Shown here: positions 46,778 to 55,435 of the stretch, piece after piece
Numbering within the stretch: position 1 is the stretch's first letter
Layout: each line of letters starts with the position of its first letter
Assembly (NCBI GenBank): GCA_029379225.1
Contig: JAQYWR010000032.1
Coordinates: 1 to 64,000, forward strand
DNA length: 64,000 bases
From: Nostoc sp. S4
GTDB lineage: Bacteria > Cyanobacteriota > Cyanobacteriia > Cyanobacteriales > Nostocaceae
Direction of reading: 5' to 3'
Program-made: the position numbers and the translations under genes
Notes under the pieces: model-generated
The model's database searches: none
What the model saw: the letters and a program-made list of their open reading frames with translations, nothing else
Told to the model about the DNA's origin: nothing

Positions 46778-47758
46778 CTAAATTATTGCTTTACACAACT
46801 GTACTATTCGGAAATCTGCATCGCGTTGCTGTTCAACAAATTTTTCTTCTATTTCTCCATGTTGAGGAAAATACAAAAACTCCCGCAGCTTTTCTGAGGA
46901 GTTTAGCGGAATTGTGATTCCCCTTTGATTAGTTATGAGTGTGTCATCGATACCAATGACCAAGCTACCTGCTGGTATTCCCATTAAAGCTGCCTCAATT
47001 AAAATAATTGAGGTAATTCCTAGCATTATATCTTGCTGGCGCAGAGTCATAAGTATGTCAGCACTCTCGTCAATAGCAAATGGCAAACCTGATTGTGCTA
47101 ACAAATCAAGTGAAACACGGCACTTGCCTTGGCGGGGATGAAAGCGAATCAGCAATTTTTTTAAAGATTTATAGTCAGTTAATACTTTAATTAAGGTACG
47201 GAGTATTTCAGTTTCATTGGCATTGGGTTGAGAAGCAAAGAGAATATTTTCTATTGGTTTTAAAATACTTTTTCTGTATTTTTGTCTAGCAATCAGCCAA
47301 GCAAAATAGGGCTGTCCCACAAGGCGAATTTGCTTTTCTGGTATTCCATCAGCAAGCATTCCTGCTGCACACATTTCATCTATAGCTGTGATGATATCTG
47401 GAAAAGTTGGTTCTGCATTAGGATTATTGAATGGTTGAAAACGCTGTCTATAATTTGCCCAATAGTCTATGACAGCAATACTAGGAATACGCTCTTGCCT
47501 CGCCCATAAAATAGCATCACGTTCAAACTCATCAGATTGAGATGTTCCTGTTAGCAGAATATCTCCTGTGAAATTCGCAAAAAGAGTTTGGTGTTCCTCA
47601 GAAACTGGCGTGCAAGCAACTTCAAGGCGTTGAAATTGACGGATGGCCAGGCCTTTGGCATATGCTTCAACCTGTGTACCTGCTGCCTGTAAGGCTGCAA
47701 CTGTTGCAGCAACAGCATTAGCACCGCCTGGATCGTGAGCGATCGCAATAATCTTCAT
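46778..47758 (-). CDS. Glycosyltransferase-like protein of surface-glycan locus
   Basis: The 326-residue protein starts MKIIAIAHDPGGANAVAATV, a Rossmann-like beginning. The second half has ENILFASQPNANETEILRTL, IRFHPRQGKCRVSLDLLA and ITSIILIEAALMGIPAGSLV, the pattern of GT-B-fold UDP- or CMP-sugar transferases (nucleotide-binding Gly/Pro-rich loop and helix). I cannot assign the family beyond that. Its start overlaps the aminotransferase stop (ATGA), so translation is coupled. Confidence 0.7.
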   Translation of the reverse strand: MKIIAIAHDPGGANAVAATVAALQAAGTQVEAYAKGLAIRQFQRLEVACTPVSEEHQTLFANFTGDILLTGTSQSDEFERDAILWARQERIPSIAVIDYWANYRQRFQPFNNPNAEPTFPDIITAIDEMCAAGMLADGIPEKQIRLVGQPYFAWLIARQKYRKSILKPIENILFASQPNANETEILRTLIKVLTDYKSLKKLLIRFHPRQGKCRVSLDLLAQSGLPFAIDESADILMTLRQQDIMLGITSIILIEAALMGIPAGSLVIGIDDTLITNQRGITIPLNSSEKLREFLYFPQHGEIEEKFVEQQRDADFRIVQLCKAII

Positions 47759-49020
47759 TCATTCCCTCGACTTAACTCTTCGGCATGAGTCAGGACTTTA
47801 GCCACAGCAGCTATGAAACCATCAACTAAGTCAATACCCCCAGGTATTTGGATGAGAGTTGTAGATAAAAGCGTCTGGCTATATGTCTTTTCTGCTATAG
47901 GACAGACACCTGTAGGATGACTGACAATTGTCTTGCCTTGTTGTTGCAGCTTTTGGAAAAGAGGAAGTCTGTATAAAGGACGGACATAACGCCCCGCCAC
48001 CGGACATCCTTCCGCTTGCAGTGCTTGCACAAATCTGTCCCGCGACAATCCAGCTTGTTGTGGATCGATCCAGATGGGATATGTATAGTAAACATGACGA
48101 TCGCCAGGGCCAACTTTAGCCGTCCGCAGCGCTTTAAACTCAGATAGTCCTTGGTTTAAAGCTTCAGCAATTTTCAGCCGTGGCTGTGTCAATTCTTCTA
48201 AACGCTGGAGTTGAATCTGAGCGATCGCTGCTTGAAGTTCAGTCAAACGGTAATTGTAACCAACAATATCAGCATCTTCATACCAATTTTCCGCTTCAAT
48301 TGCATTCTCTCCATGATTGCGTACCAGTGCTACTCGCCGCGCCAAGCGATCGTCATTAGTAACTACAATCCCTCCTTCACCACATTGAATTGTTTTGTGA
48401 CAATTGAGGCTGAACACTCCCAAATGCCCAATTGTTCCCAGCCAAAGTCCCTGATACTGACCTCCTGGTGCTTGGGCATTATCCTCAATCAGAATCAAAC
48501 CGTGTCGATCTGCTAACTCACGTAAGCGCACCAGTTGGGCTGGGCCTCCAAACAAATTGACTGCAATAATTGCTTTTGTGCGCGAGCTGATAGCAGCCTC
48601 AACGGCTTCTGGATCAATGCAGCAAGTAGTCTCCTCTTGATCGACAAAAACAGGAGTACCATTTGCCATAACCACTGCTGTTGCGGTTGCTGACATTGTT
48701 TGTGGTGGCACAATTACCTCATCACCAAACTTCACACCTGCTGCGATCGCAGCAGCATGTAAACCGCTAGTAGCAGAGTTAACACTCAAAGCATGACGAA
48801 CATTAAAGTAATTAGCCCATTGTTCTTCCAAAGTGCAAACTTGTTTGCCACCCATAAAGTACAGTCCAGCAGCACCAATATAGTCAGATAAAATACCGCT
48901 TTTCAATACTTGAACTGCGACTTCAGTTTCCTGGAAACTAGTACTGATATACCTTGGTAATGGCTCTGGAAAAACCTTGGAACCTCCGAGCAAAGCTGGT
49001 TTTTCTCTAGTAATAACCAT
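47755..49020 (-). CDS. DegT/DnrJ/EryC1 family sugar aminotransferase
   Basis: This 421-residue PLP enzyme has SVNSATSGLHAAAIAAGVK (79-97), the PLP-contacting EDNAQAPGGQY, and the Schiff-base lysine K209 in SLNCHKTIQCGEGG. Such enzymes aminate a keto-sugar nucleotide, usually using glutamate. It is a second sugar aminotransferase in the locus, not close to the PseC-like one, and may make a different amino sugar or modify the nonulosonate. It overlaps the next gene by 4 bases and follows the oxidoreductase by 8. Confidence 0.88.
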   Translation of the reverse strand: MVITREKPALLGGSKVFPEPLPRYISTSFQETEVAVQVLKSGILSDYIGAAGLYFMGGKQVCTLEEQWANYFNVRHALSVNSATSGLHAAAIAAGVKFGDEVIVPPQTMSATATAVVMANGTPVFVDQEETTCCIDPEAVEAAISSRTKAIIAVNLFGGPAQLVRLRELADRHGLILIEDNAQAPGGQYQGLWLGTIGHLGVFSLNCHKTIQCGEGGIVVTNDDRLARRVALVRNHGENAIEAENWYEDADIVGYNYRLTELQAAIAQIQLQRLEELTQPRLKIAEALNQGLSEFKALRTAKVGPGDRHVYYTYPIWIDPQQAGLSRDRFVQALQAEGCPVAGRYVRPLYRLPLFQKLQQQGKTIVSHPTGVCPIAEKTYSQTLLSTTLIQIPGGIDLVDGFIAAVAKVLTHAEELSRGNE

Positions 49021-49028
49021 CTAATTAC

Positions 49029-50000
49029 CTACTTAATGAGAAATTTGTTATTTCTTGCCATTTCAACAACTTGTAAAGCAAGCACACCATCAGCACCAGA
49101 ACAGGTTGGTTGTCCGCCAATTTGTGCTAATTGCACAGCTTCAGTAACAGCCTCTAAAATGTGTCCTTTTAAGCCAGCTTCACAGATCATCTTTACTTGA
49201 CCTAACTCTTGAAAGCCTGACCATTGACTAGGTTGAACTGTCTGCCAAGTAACTTGCTGTCCTCCAACGCTATACCGCAGCATACCGCCGGTTCCCCAGA
49301 GTTCGCCTTCGCCGATTGAACACCCAGTTCCACGTACTGCAATCAAATATGCAGTTAATCCGCTGTTCCAGGATAGTGCAATTGACTCAGCAGTGTCATC
49401 TTTAGTAACAGGTAATTTTTCCAAACGATATGCACGAGCAACCGATCCAAATAAAGCCAATAACATATCGATCCAATGGGTTCCATTATGTAATAAACCA
49501 CCGTTGTAGCGTAAACAAGCACCAATTGGAGTTCCCAAGCCATCATCTTGGTTCGTTAGATGTTTCAAGGCTTGCAGCATTGGTGTCCAACGACGCGAAT
49601 AATTAGTTATCAAAATACAATTCTGTGCAGAGCAAGCAGCTAGGATCATTTCTGCCTCTGCTACATTAACTGCAAGAGGTTTTTCGCACAGGATGACACG
49701 CGGCTGCCAAGCGAGTGCAGCAATAACTCCCTGAGCGTGTAGGTGAGTGGGACTACATACTGATACTACGTCAAGGTGAAATCCATGTGGTACATCTTTC
49801 AAACTGGAGTATACCTGTGCTTCGGGAAAACGTTGCTGAAAATCTCTACAAGCCTTTTGGTCTGGATCTACTCCTAATACAACTGTAACGTTAGGGATTT
49901 GGGCATACCCTTCGGAATGACTGAGTGGATCGCCTTGTGGGGAAATGCCAAAGCGATGCCCAATTTTTCCTAAACCAATAATACCGACACACACTTTCAT
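49029..50000 (-). CDS. Gfo/Idh/MocA family oxidoreductase
   Basis: The 323-residue protein has the Rossmann start IIGLGKIGHRFGISPQG and the EKPLAVNVAEAE signature with the catalytic Lys (CEKPLA). The C-terminal domain carries the usual beta-sheet. These enzymes oxidise or reduce sugar hydroxyls with NAD(P). Next to an aminotransferase it probably supplies the keto group that is aminated (dehydrogenation then amination), as in many amino-sugar loci. It is 14 bases after the cytidylyltransferase gene. Confidence 0.86.
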   Translation of the reverse strand: MKVCVGIIGLGKIGHRFGISPQGDPLSHSEGYAQIPNVTVVLGVDPDQKACRDFQQRFPEAQVYSSLKDVPHGFHLDVVSVCSPTHLHAQGVIAALAWQPRVILCEKPLAVNVAEAEMILAACSAQNCILITNYSRRWTPMLQALKHLTNQDDGLGTPIGACLRYNGGLLHNGTHWIDMLLALFGSVARAYRLEKLPVTKDDTAESIALSWNSGLTAYLIAVRGTGCSIGEGELWGTGGMLRYSVGGQQVTWQTVQPSQWSGFQELGQVKMICEAGLKGHILEAVTEAVQLAQIGGQPTCSGADGVLALQVVEMARNNKFLIK

Positions 50001-50014
50001 GAGTTTAATTTCTC

Positions 50015-50725
50015 TTAATAGTCAATCCATCCTTGTTTTTGGGCATAGTTCAAAATGTCTACTGTTGTAAATTGGGGATTCTGGGGATAAAGTGCTTCAA
50101 AAATGGCTTTGATGCGATCGTAGTCTTCTTGATAGTCAAGGGTAATACGGAAAAAAGGATTACTTAAGCCTGGAGGAGCAATGATATCCAAGCGACGATA
50201 TTGCTCTGGATGTCGTCGGATGTACCAACCAACGTGTTCGTGAAAGGGTTTAATAGAGGCAAAATCAACTGTTTGAGCTAGTGTTTTCCAAGACAACACC
50301 ATGAGATCCAGCCCATGAGGATATGAACGTACTTCACAATTGGCAACGTAATCTATATGGGGGTAAGCAGCGAAAAAGGCACAGATATGCTGGTCAATTA
50401 CATAAGGGTCAATTAGGGGACAATCTCCTGTTAAAAGCACACTAACTTCTGCTTGATAATGTCGCCCAGTTTCCACAACTCGTTCTAATACATTTTCTTC
50501 TGAACCACGAAAGTAAGGAATATTGTGTTTACTGCATAAGGATGCGATCGCTTCGTCCTTTTCATTAGTGGTTGTGGCAACTACCACTTCATCTACATAA
50601 CGAGCGCGACGGATACGCTCAACCATTAACAACAGCATTGGTTTACCCACTGCTTCCTTGAAGACTTTACCAGGAAGGCGTGAAGAACCCATCCGAGCTT
50701 CTATTGTGGCAATGACACGATTCAC
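50015..50725 (-). CDS. SpsF-like cytidylyltransferase (second copy)
   Basis: The 236-residue protein starts ATIEARMGSSRLPGKVFKEA, the R-x(S/T)SxRLPxK nucleotidyltransferase signature, then FRGSEENVLERVVE and VLLTGDCPLIDPYVID. This is the SpsF/acylneuraminate cytidylyltransferase group that activates a nonulosonate with CTP, or a related sugar. It is similar in plan to the gene at 54692-55435, so the locus has two such enzymes. No ribosome site stands out. Confidence 0.86.
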   Translation of the reverse strand: MNRVIATIEARMGSSRLPGKVFKEAVGKPMLLLMVERIRRARYVDEVVVATTTNEKDEAIASLCSKHNIPYFRGSEENVLERVVETGRHYQAEVSVLLTGDCPLIDPYVIDQHICAFFAAYPHIDYVANCEVRSYPHGLDLMVLSWKTLAQTVDFASIKPFHEHVGWYIRRHPEQYRRLDIIAPPGLSNPFFRITLDYQEDYDRIKAIFEALYPQNPQFTTVDILNYAQKQGWIDY

Positions 50726-50758
50726 AGTTTAGTTACTTCTCCAGTCAAATTTTTATAT

Positions 50759-50977
50759 TTATTTATAGAAATCCAAATTGGCATTTAAATGTGTGATAAA
50801 ATAAGGCTTAATCTCTGGATTAAAACTAAGTTTGTAATCGCCTCGATTTGGAGAATTCACTCCTACAAAATCAACTTCTTGCAACTTGCGTTTCAAACAT
50901 TCTTCAATTAAATCAAGTAGTAAAAATGTTGAGCCACCACTTTCTCTATATTCAGCATTATTTTCAGCAAACATCAT
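50759..50977 (-). pseudogene. C-terminal remnant of a FemAB/GNAT-type acyltransferase
   Basis: The 72-residue frame reads NNAEYRESGGSTFLLLDLIE and then EVDFVGVNSPNRGDYKLSFN, which looks like the last 70 residues of the FemAB-like/GNAT (PF13480-type) acyltransferases often found in glycan loci. The acyl-CoA-binding N-terminal part is absent. The 68 bases between it and PseI cannot hold the missing 200 residues. It is therefore a truncated remnant, though expression as a small protein is possible because the ATG lies in operon context. Confidence 0.55.
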
Positions 50978-51045
50978 TGAGATTAATCCTTCATTTGTTA
51001 TTACTCAATATATAGAGAAAAGCACAAATCAGTATTAATTTAGTA

Positions 51046-52122
51046 TTAATTAGCTTGTTTAATCTGAGTTGATAATAATAAATTCCATGTAACAGGCGTA
51101 CCTTTTTTGATATTTTGATTAACTGCTTTCCCAATAATAATGTCGAAAAATTTGGGTGCTAATCCTAATCCAGGACGTACTGCTCTTAGATTTTCTGGAG
51201 TGAGAATCTCTCCGGCATTGATATCTTGGGTAATGTAGAGCGATCGCCGATAAACCAACGACTCTTTTTCAGCCTCAGTTGCTCCATATTTTTTATTGCC
51301 CAAAGCTTGCCAAGCTCTTTGCGACTCTATTACCAATTGCTGCATCTCTGCTGGTTCCATTGAAAAGGCTGAATCAACTCCACCATCAGCCCGACACAGA
51401 GTAAAGTGCTTCTCAATTAATGTAGCTCCTAAAGCAACACTAGCAACAGCAACTCCAATACCCATTGTGTGATCGGACAACCCCACCTGCACATTAAACA
51501 ACTCACGCATTTGAGGAATAGTTAGCAGGTTAGTATTCTCTGGTGTAGCAGGATAGCTACTAGTACATTTGAGTAATATTAAGTCTTGACACCCAACTTC
51601 TCGCGCTGTCCGAACAGTTTCATCTAACTCAGAAATTGTCGCCATACCAGTAGAAATAATCATCGGTTTACCCGTGCTGGCAACTTTGCAAATTAGAGGT
51701 AAATCAGTATTTTCAAAAGAGGCGATTTTGTAGCAAGGTACATTTAAAGATTCGAGGAAATCTACAGAGGTAGCATCAAAAGGAGTGCTAAACCCAATTA
51801 TGCCTAGTTCTTTACAACGCTCAAAAATAGGTTTGTGCCATTCCCAAGGTGTGTAAGCCTGCTGATATAGTTGATATAGGGATTTTCCGTGCCAGAGACT
51901 ATTAGGAGAATCAATGTAAAAATCACCCTCATTTATGTCTAAGGTCATCGTGTCAGCAGTATAAGTCTGGAGTTTAAGTGCATGTACTCCAGCTTTGGCA
52001 GCAGCTTCAACTATATCTAAAGCTCTTTCTAATGAAAGGTTATGATTGCCAGACATTTCAGCAATCACAAAGGGCTTTTGACTGCTGCCAATTTTCATAC
52101 CCTGAATTACTATTTCTTCCAT
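51046..52122 (-). CDS. pseI: Pseudaminic acid synthase (NeuB family)
   Basis: The 358-residue protein condenses a hexosamine with phosphoenolpyruvate to give a nonulosonic acid. The NeuB barrel is complete: KPFVIAEMSGNHN, HALKLQTYTADTMTLDI, GIIGFSTPFDATSVDFLES, KIASFENTDLPLI, STGMATISEL, LLKCTSSYPA, GLSDHTMGIGVAVASVALGA and EKHFTLCRADGGVDSAFSM. A C-terminal SAF-type domain (about 295-350) follows. Start at ATG 52122 (MEEIVIQGMKIG) is chosen over 52140, which overlaps pseH. The EKHFTL plus DSAFS form suits Pse or Leg synthases; context favours Pse. Confidence 0.92.
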   Translation of the reverse strand: MEEIVIQGMKIGSSQKPFVIAEMSGNHNLSLERALDIVEAAAKAGVHALKLQTYTADTMTLDINEGDFYIDSPNSLWHGKSLYQLYQQAYTPWEWHKPIFERCKELGIIGFSTPFDATSVDFLESLNVPCYKIASFENTDLPLICKVASTGKPMIISTGMATISELDETVRTAREVGCQDLILLKCTSSYPATPENTNLLTIPQMRELFNVQVGLSDHTMGIGVAVASVALGATLIEKHFTLCRADGGVDSAFSMEPAEMQQLVIESQRAWQALGNKKYGATEAEKESLVYRRSLYITQDINAGEILTPENLRAVRPGLGLAPKFFDIIIGKAVNQNIKKGTPVTWNLLLSTQIKQAN

Positions 52123-52126
52123 ATAA

Positions 52127-52687
52127 TTAGCTTTTCCCAAAACATATTGTTTCTATTTTTTGTTTATTCATTACCCATTCATTTTGGAATAAAGCCATAC
52201 CGATAACATCTTCATACTTGCCATTTTTCAATATATGCTGTTTCAAGCATCCTTCTTCATTAAAACCAAACTTTTTATGCAGTTTTATAGTTGATATATT
52301 GAAAGAAAAGACTTCACAACACAATTTTCTGATTTGTAATACTTCAAAAATATATTCTAAAAAGAGAAACTCCATAACTGCTCCGCTACCACGAGGGACA
52401 TTAATATCTCCTAAATAAAAAGCCCAAGAGCATTTTTGATTACACATATCTATTTGAATTACATTTGCTACCCCTACTGGACGGCATTGAAATTCAAAGA
52501 TTTTATAAATAGTACTTTCATTATTGCTATTATTTTCAAACCATTTTCTATGTTCATCCATACTAATAATGCGATCGCTGTACATATTGGCACGAATACG
52601 GTCAGAATTACGCCATTCTAATAACTGCTCTAAATCTGACTCTTGGAGAAGTCTTAGTCTGTATTCTTCACGTTTTGGCATTCCCAT
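52127..52687 (-). CDS. pseH: PseH-like GNAT acetyltransferase
   Basis: The 186-residue protein has the short GNAT form seen for UDP-4-amino-4,6-dideoxy-AltNAc acetyltransferase: YRLRLLQESDLEQLLEWRNS at the start, SWAFYLGDINVPRGSGAVME as the acetyl-CoA region, and NISTIKLHKKFGFNEEGCLK near the end. It acetylates the 4-amino group in pseudaminic acid synthesis. The gene overlaps the end of the dioxygenase gene by 20 bases if ATG 52687 is used, or by 14 with ATG 52681. The locus order supports the assignment. Confidence 0.83.
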   Translation of the reverse strand: MGMPKREEYRLRLLQESDLEQLLEWRNSDRIRANMYSDRIISMDEHRKWFENNSNNESTIYKIFEFQCRPVGVANVIQIDMCNQKCSWAFYLGDINVPRGSGAVMEFLFLEYIFEVLQIRKLCCEVFSFNISTIKLHKKFGFNEEGCLKQHILKNGKYEDVIGMALFQNEWVMNKQKIETICFGKS

Positions 52688-53591
52688 TGATTATATTTCC
52701 TCGGAAAATTGATTTACCATCTTCATTAAGATCGTCCCTAGTATTCTCAAGTGATAAAGGGCCATCAAGATTACTATTTACGTAGTCTAAAAGTACTGAA
52801 GAAGTACTTCTAGATTTTTTAATTATGTACCGTAGAGATATTCGAGATTGAGAGAGCCTAGTTGGTTGAGTGCCATGTAACAAACAAGAATGCCAAAACC
52901 AAGTAGAGCCAGCCATACCTGTTAAAATACGAGACTGTAAAAGTTTAGACTTGCCACGAATATCTGAATACAACCAAGTGTTTGAAGTATCTCCATGAGA
53001 TATTAAACTATGAGGAAATGTTGTTGCTCCAAATATGTGACTTCCAGGGATAATAAACAGAGGCGAGTCTAATTCAGAAACATCATCTAAATATATATAA
53101 AGAGTGATAAAGTCTGATAAACGATTTTTATAATCGATGATATCTTGGTGAAAATCAATTCCATAAAAGTAAGTAATATCTCGATATTGTGGCTTAATAA
53201 ACCCTCCTAAATTAGGAACCGGAAGCCTATCAATTTCTAATAAAGCCCAGTCAGGAATCCATTTTTTGGGCACTCCACAGATAACTTTTTTGAGAACTAC
53301 GGAATATTCCTCACCTAATAACTCTGATAGTATAGATTGTAAAACAGTATTTTGTTCTATGAAACTTAAATCAAGCCCTTCTAAAATATTTCTTCCTGGG
53401 TAAGGATTTACGCCAGTATAGTGTGGATTAGCACGAAAATCTTTTTCCTCTATAAACAAGTCATGCTCAAAATCCCGTGTTTCTTTGATGAATTTTAATA
53501 GTTGTCTACACTTTTGTTGATTTACAATTTCACCAAGGGAACAATAACCTTGTTCAACAAAGTTATTTAATTGGTTATACTTAATTTTCAT
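52668..53591 (-). CDS. PhyH-type Fe(II)/2-oxoglutarate dioxygenase
   Basis: The 307-residue protein has the metal motif HQD (H148-x-D150 in DFHQDI), a distal His (H239 in LLHGTQPT) and a conserved Arg (R250 or R254 in SQSRISLRY) for 2-oxoglutarate. This facial triad gives the double-stranded beta-helix dioxygenase of the phytanoyl-CoA hydroxylase group. Such enzymes hydroxylate or demethylate small molecules or glycan precursors. In this operon it might modify the nonulosonate or its precursor, a step not part of the known Pse pathway. The start MKIKYNQLNN is likely. Confidence 0.85.
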   Translation of the reverse strand: MKIKYNQLNNFVEQGYCSLGEIVNQQKCRQLLKFIKETRDFEHDLFIEEKDFRANPHYTGVNPYPGRNILEGLDLSFIEQNTVLQSILSELLGEEYSVVLKKVICGVPKKWIPDWALLEIDRLPVPNLGGFIKPQYRDITYFYGIDFHQDIIDYKNRLSDFITLYIYLDDVSELDSPLFIIPGSHIFGATTFPHSLISHGDTSNTWLYSDIRGKSKLLQSRILTGMAGSTWFWHSCLLHGTQPTRLSQSRISLRYIIKKSRSTSSVLLDYVNSNLDGPLSLENTRDDLNEDGKSIFRGNIINGNAKT

Positions 53592-53652
53592 ATATTATCG
53601 TTGGTAAATAATTACTCATAATAAACTATTAACCATGTATTTGTATATTTCT

Positions 53653-54681
53653 CTATTGGTCATAAAAACACATCAAAACCCTAGCTATTCCTTTCCCATC
53701 TACCAACTCCTGACCACGTTTGACCATTTCTGATCTTGTCTGGGTTGATGTTATTAATTCTGAAACTGCTGCTGCTATTTCAGTAGTTGAAATATTCTCA
53801 TGCCATCCTAAATTTATGCCACTCACACCACTCAGTTTTTTAGCACTAGACCATTGATTATCTGCCAAAATTACGATTAGACTAGGCAAACCCATAAAAG
53901 CCAGTTCCCAACAAGTGCTACCACCAGCTGTCACTGCCACATCAGCCCAAGCCATTAGCTCAGGCATATTTGTAACATTCCTTTTCAAGTAGATAGGAAA
54001 GCGCGATTTCTGACTAGCCGATCGCAGCTGCTTATAATGTGGATTGCTTGCTCCAACTACAACTACTACTTCTAACCCTTCCACTTCTACTTGTTGCAAT
54101 CCTTGAATCACCTTGAGAGTTACATTATCTGGATCTGCGCCGCCTAGTGTAAGTAGTAACTTCTTAGCTATTAGAGGGAGCGATCGCTGCCATCCTCGCC
54201 ACTGCCAAAATTCCCGCCGCAAAAGGCTATAGCTTGTACCAAGTAACAGTTTGGTATATGGCTGTCTATTTCTGTACAATTCTTCATAAGCATGAATATT
54301 TTGATTTAAAACAATGTCCGCGTGGTACTGTTTTGCGTGTCCATAATCATCAATGAATAAAAGTTTTAGCTCAAATTCCTTGATGATTTTTTGATACTTA
54401 GCACCAAAATGATAACCATCCACCACAACCCAATTTGCATTAAACTGGCGTGCGAGTTTCGCTGTTTCTTCGGCATCTTCAGCACTTCCAATTTGAATCG
54501 CTAGGTAGATAACTTCCATTCCTTCGGCATTTAACCGAGCTTTTAAATCTGGTACTTCTGTGGCGATCGCAAAAATTACCTGACCACCTGCATCTTGCCA
54601 AGCCTGCGCTAAAGCTAGACAACGCATTACATGACCTGTACCTATTTGTGTTGATGCATCTACTCTGATAAATAGCTTCAT
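53653..54681 (-). CDS. pseG: PseG-like UDP-sugar hydrolase
   Basis: The 342-residue protein begins MKLFIRVDASTQIGTGHVMR (catalytic-type His in GTGHVxR, H17) and has a GT-B-like fold with LLTLGGADPDN (C-terminal UDP site) and AGGSTCWELAFMGLPSLIVI. PseG removes UDP from the acetylated diamino-sugar nucleotide before condensation with PEP. The sequence agrees with the family in length and plan. It follows the PseF-like gene by 10 bases. Confidence 0.9.
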   Translation of the reverse strand: MKLFIRVDASTQIGTGHVMRCLALAQAWQDAGGQVIFAIATEVPDLKARLNAEGMEVIYLAIQIGSAEDAEETAKLARQFNANWVVVDGYHFGAKYQKIIKEFELKLLFIDDYGHAKQYHADIVLNQNIHAYEELYRNRQPYTKLLLGTSYSLLRREFWQWRGWQRSLPLIAKKLLLTLGGADPDNVTLKVIQGLQQVEVEGLEVVVVVGASNPHYKQLRSASQKSRFPIYLKRNVTNMPELMAWADVAVTAGGSTCWELAFMGLPSLIVILADNQWSSAKKLSGVSGINLGWHENISTTEIAAAVSELITSTQTRSEMVKRGQELVDGKGIARVLMCFYDQ

Positions 54682-54691
54682 TTTTAAGAAA

Positions 54692-55435
54692 TTAATAGTT
54701 ATGCAGCATATTTTTTTGTTCTACGTGTGCATTAATTAGTGACCAATCAGGATGCTGTCTCAGTAAATCTAAACAATCCTCCAAACTAAATTTTGGAATT
54801 TGAGGATATAGCGCTTGAATAATTCTTTTAATGAGTTCAAAATCATCTGCTGTATCCACTGTCCAACGATGTGAACTTTGATTTTCTGAATAAACTACTT
54901 GAGCTAATCGATAACGTTCAGGGTGTATATAAATAAATGGAGTAACATGCTCCCGGTCGGGTTGTATTGTTGCTTCTACAAACGCCTCATGTAATGCTAG
55001 AAATGAAAAAACCTCAGTATCCATTCCCCGTGGATAGCTTCTTTCTAAACAATTAGAAACATAATCATATTTATATTGATGTTCAAGATAAAACTCAATT
55101 ACCTTATCAATCACTTGTGGATCGATAAGTGGACAATCGGAGGTGATACGAACTACTACATCTGCACGATGCTCTTTAGCAGCCTGATAATATCTAGCTA
55201 ACACGTCTTCTTCAGAGCCTCGAAAATATGGTATTGAAAGGCGATCGCAAAGTTCAATGATTCGCAAATCTGTACTATTGTTTGTAGTAGCAATTACAAT
55301 TTCATCAGCCAACTTTACTCGCTTTAATCTCTCAATCTGGTATTCTAACAAAGGCTTACCAAATACCTTTTTGAGTACTTTTCCGGGAAGACGAGTTGAA
55401 GTCATTCTTGCCTGAACAATAATTACAGTTCTCAT
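54692..55435 (-). CDS. pseF: PseF-like/SpsF cytidylyltransferase
   Basis: The 247-residue protein starts IIVQARMTSTRLPGKVLKKV and has FRGSEEDVLARYYQAAKEHR and RITSDCPLIDPQVIDKVIEF, the nucleotidyltransferase region for CMP activation of the nonulosonate. It is the first of two such genes. Its ATG overlaps the PseC stop by 4 bases (ATGA). I use the PseF label on the strength of the gene context; the family is SpsF-like, so activation of another sugar is possible. Confidence 0.83.
   Translation of the reverse strand: MRTVIIVQARMTSTRLPGKVLKKVFGKPLLEYQIERLKRVKLADEIVIATTNNSTDLRIIELCDRLSIPYFRGSEEDVLARYYQAAKEHRADVVVRITSDCPLIDPQVIDKVIEFYLEHQYKYDYVSNCLERSYPRGMDTEVFSFLALHEAFVEATIQPDREHVTPFIYIHPERYRLAQVVYSENQSSHRWTVDTADDFELIKRIIQALYPQIPKFSLEDCLDLLRQHPDWSLINAHVEQKNMLHNY

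Noticed and set aside
53653-55435. Legionaminic acid instead of pseudaminic acid pathway
   Set aside because: The dehydratase at 57463-58452 has the inverting FlaA1/PseB motif and the hydrolase is PseG-like. Legionaminic acid would need other enzymes such as a GDP-linked set. The choice still needs product analysis.
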